Source: Hungateiclostridiaceae bacterium UBA3922 (GTDB taxonomy: Bacteria > Bacillota > Clostridia > Acetivibrionales > DTU013). From it: 5,718 bases of DNA. Shown here piece by piece: positions 5,443 through 5,718 of the stretch; position 1 is the first letter of the stretch, and each line of letters opens with the position of its first letter. The stretch covers positions 8,322-14,039 of the forward strand of contig DGEQ01000022.1 of NCBI GenBank assembly GCA_002386045.1, written 5' to 3'. A program made the position numbers and the translations under genes. The notes below the pieces were generated by a model. The model saw nothing but the letters and a program-made list of their open reading frames with translations. It was not told the DNA's origin and did not search any database.

Positions 5443-5718
5443 GAGAAACCAGGGCCAAAATCTGTCATCCCGGGATAACGCTACTTTTGTGCACTTGATA
5501 AATGCTGCTTTTTTATACATGCTTAGCTAAAATTCCGGCAACCTGCATGTTCAAAATTGCAGGTAATGCGTACGGCTTTGAAAATTTTCGTTTACCATAT
5601 TTCGCTTTGCACGATATTATGTAATCCGATTTTGAAACTCTTCAATAATATTTCCGAGAAATACACACATTAGCTGCAAATTTGCATAACAGGATCGGCA
5701 AGGATCCAGGTAGCCGGC

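Larger units (their letters stand above)
5272..5718. other. Gene-free AT-rich upstream region
   Basis: No coding region with a credible start, ribosome binding site and family resemblance is visible on either strand here. Composition changes sharply from the GC-rich genes to AT-rich sequence, most strongly at about 5341-5430. Besides the promoter and repeats listed separately, it holds several small palindromes: ATCCCGGGAT (5467-5476), ACCTGCA with TGCAGGT around a 10-nt loop (5541-5547 and 5558-5564) and TGCAAATTTGCA (5675-5686). None has a following T-run that would make it a clear terminator, and none matches a riboswitch I know. The upstream gene must lie beyond the right edge. Confidence 0.6.

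Noticed and set aside
5541..5564. ACCTGCA/TGCAGGT hairpin as a terminator or RNA element
   Set aside because: The 7-bp stem has a 10-nt loop and no T-run follows on either strand; no known RNA family is recognised.

Overview
The window reads as a piece of chromosome from an anaerobic, probably clostridial (Bacillota) bacterium. Three things point there: strong AGGAG-type ribosome binding sites with sigma-A-like promoters, an acyl-CoA dehydrogenase/ETF module of the electron-bifurcating kind, and a secreted VanY-type peptidase with a Gram-positive-style export signal. The coding DNA is fairly GC-rich, whereas the leader at the right end is distinctly AT-rich. The sequence does not allow a genus assignment. 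All four supported genes lie on the minus strand, so transcription runs from high to low coordinates.

Right end (about 5272-5718): roughly 450 bp without a supported gene. It holds the likely control region of the operon below: a candidate promoter (5414-5442), a perfect 8+8 bp inverted repeat just downstream of it (5381-5401) and a repeated ATTTAGTATTT element (5350-5378).

Centre (2032-5258): a three-gene operon, acyl-CoA dehydrogenase, etfB, etfA. EtfA carries an extra N-terminal domain with two complete [4Fe-4S] motifs, and EtfB carries the DGDTAQVGP motif found in bifurcating ETFs. Gene order and domain make-up match the caffeyl-CoA reductase-Etf complex CarCDE of Acetobacterium. The three products probably form one cytoplasmic flavoprotein complex that couples NADH oxidation and enoyl-CoA reduction to ferredoxin reduction. 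The acyl-CoA substrate cannot be read from the sequence, and no CoA ligase or CoA-transferase lies in the window. A 12-bp-stem intrinsic terminator closes the operon just after etfA.

Left part (135-1930): a separately transcribed gene with its own promoter and a GTG start. It encodes an exported zinc D,D-carboxypeptidase of the VanY family, with an N-terminal strand-rich module and a long Gly/Ala/Asp/Ser/Asn/Thr-rich linker ahead of the catalytic domain. It appears functionally unrelated to the operon. The first 134 bp are non-coding as far as can be seen and contain a short tandem repeat.

I see no RNA gene, CRISPR array, insertion sequence or phage-like gene. The most notable content is the ferredoxin-fused bifurcating ETF module with its palindromic control region; this is a recognisable family rather than an entirely new system.
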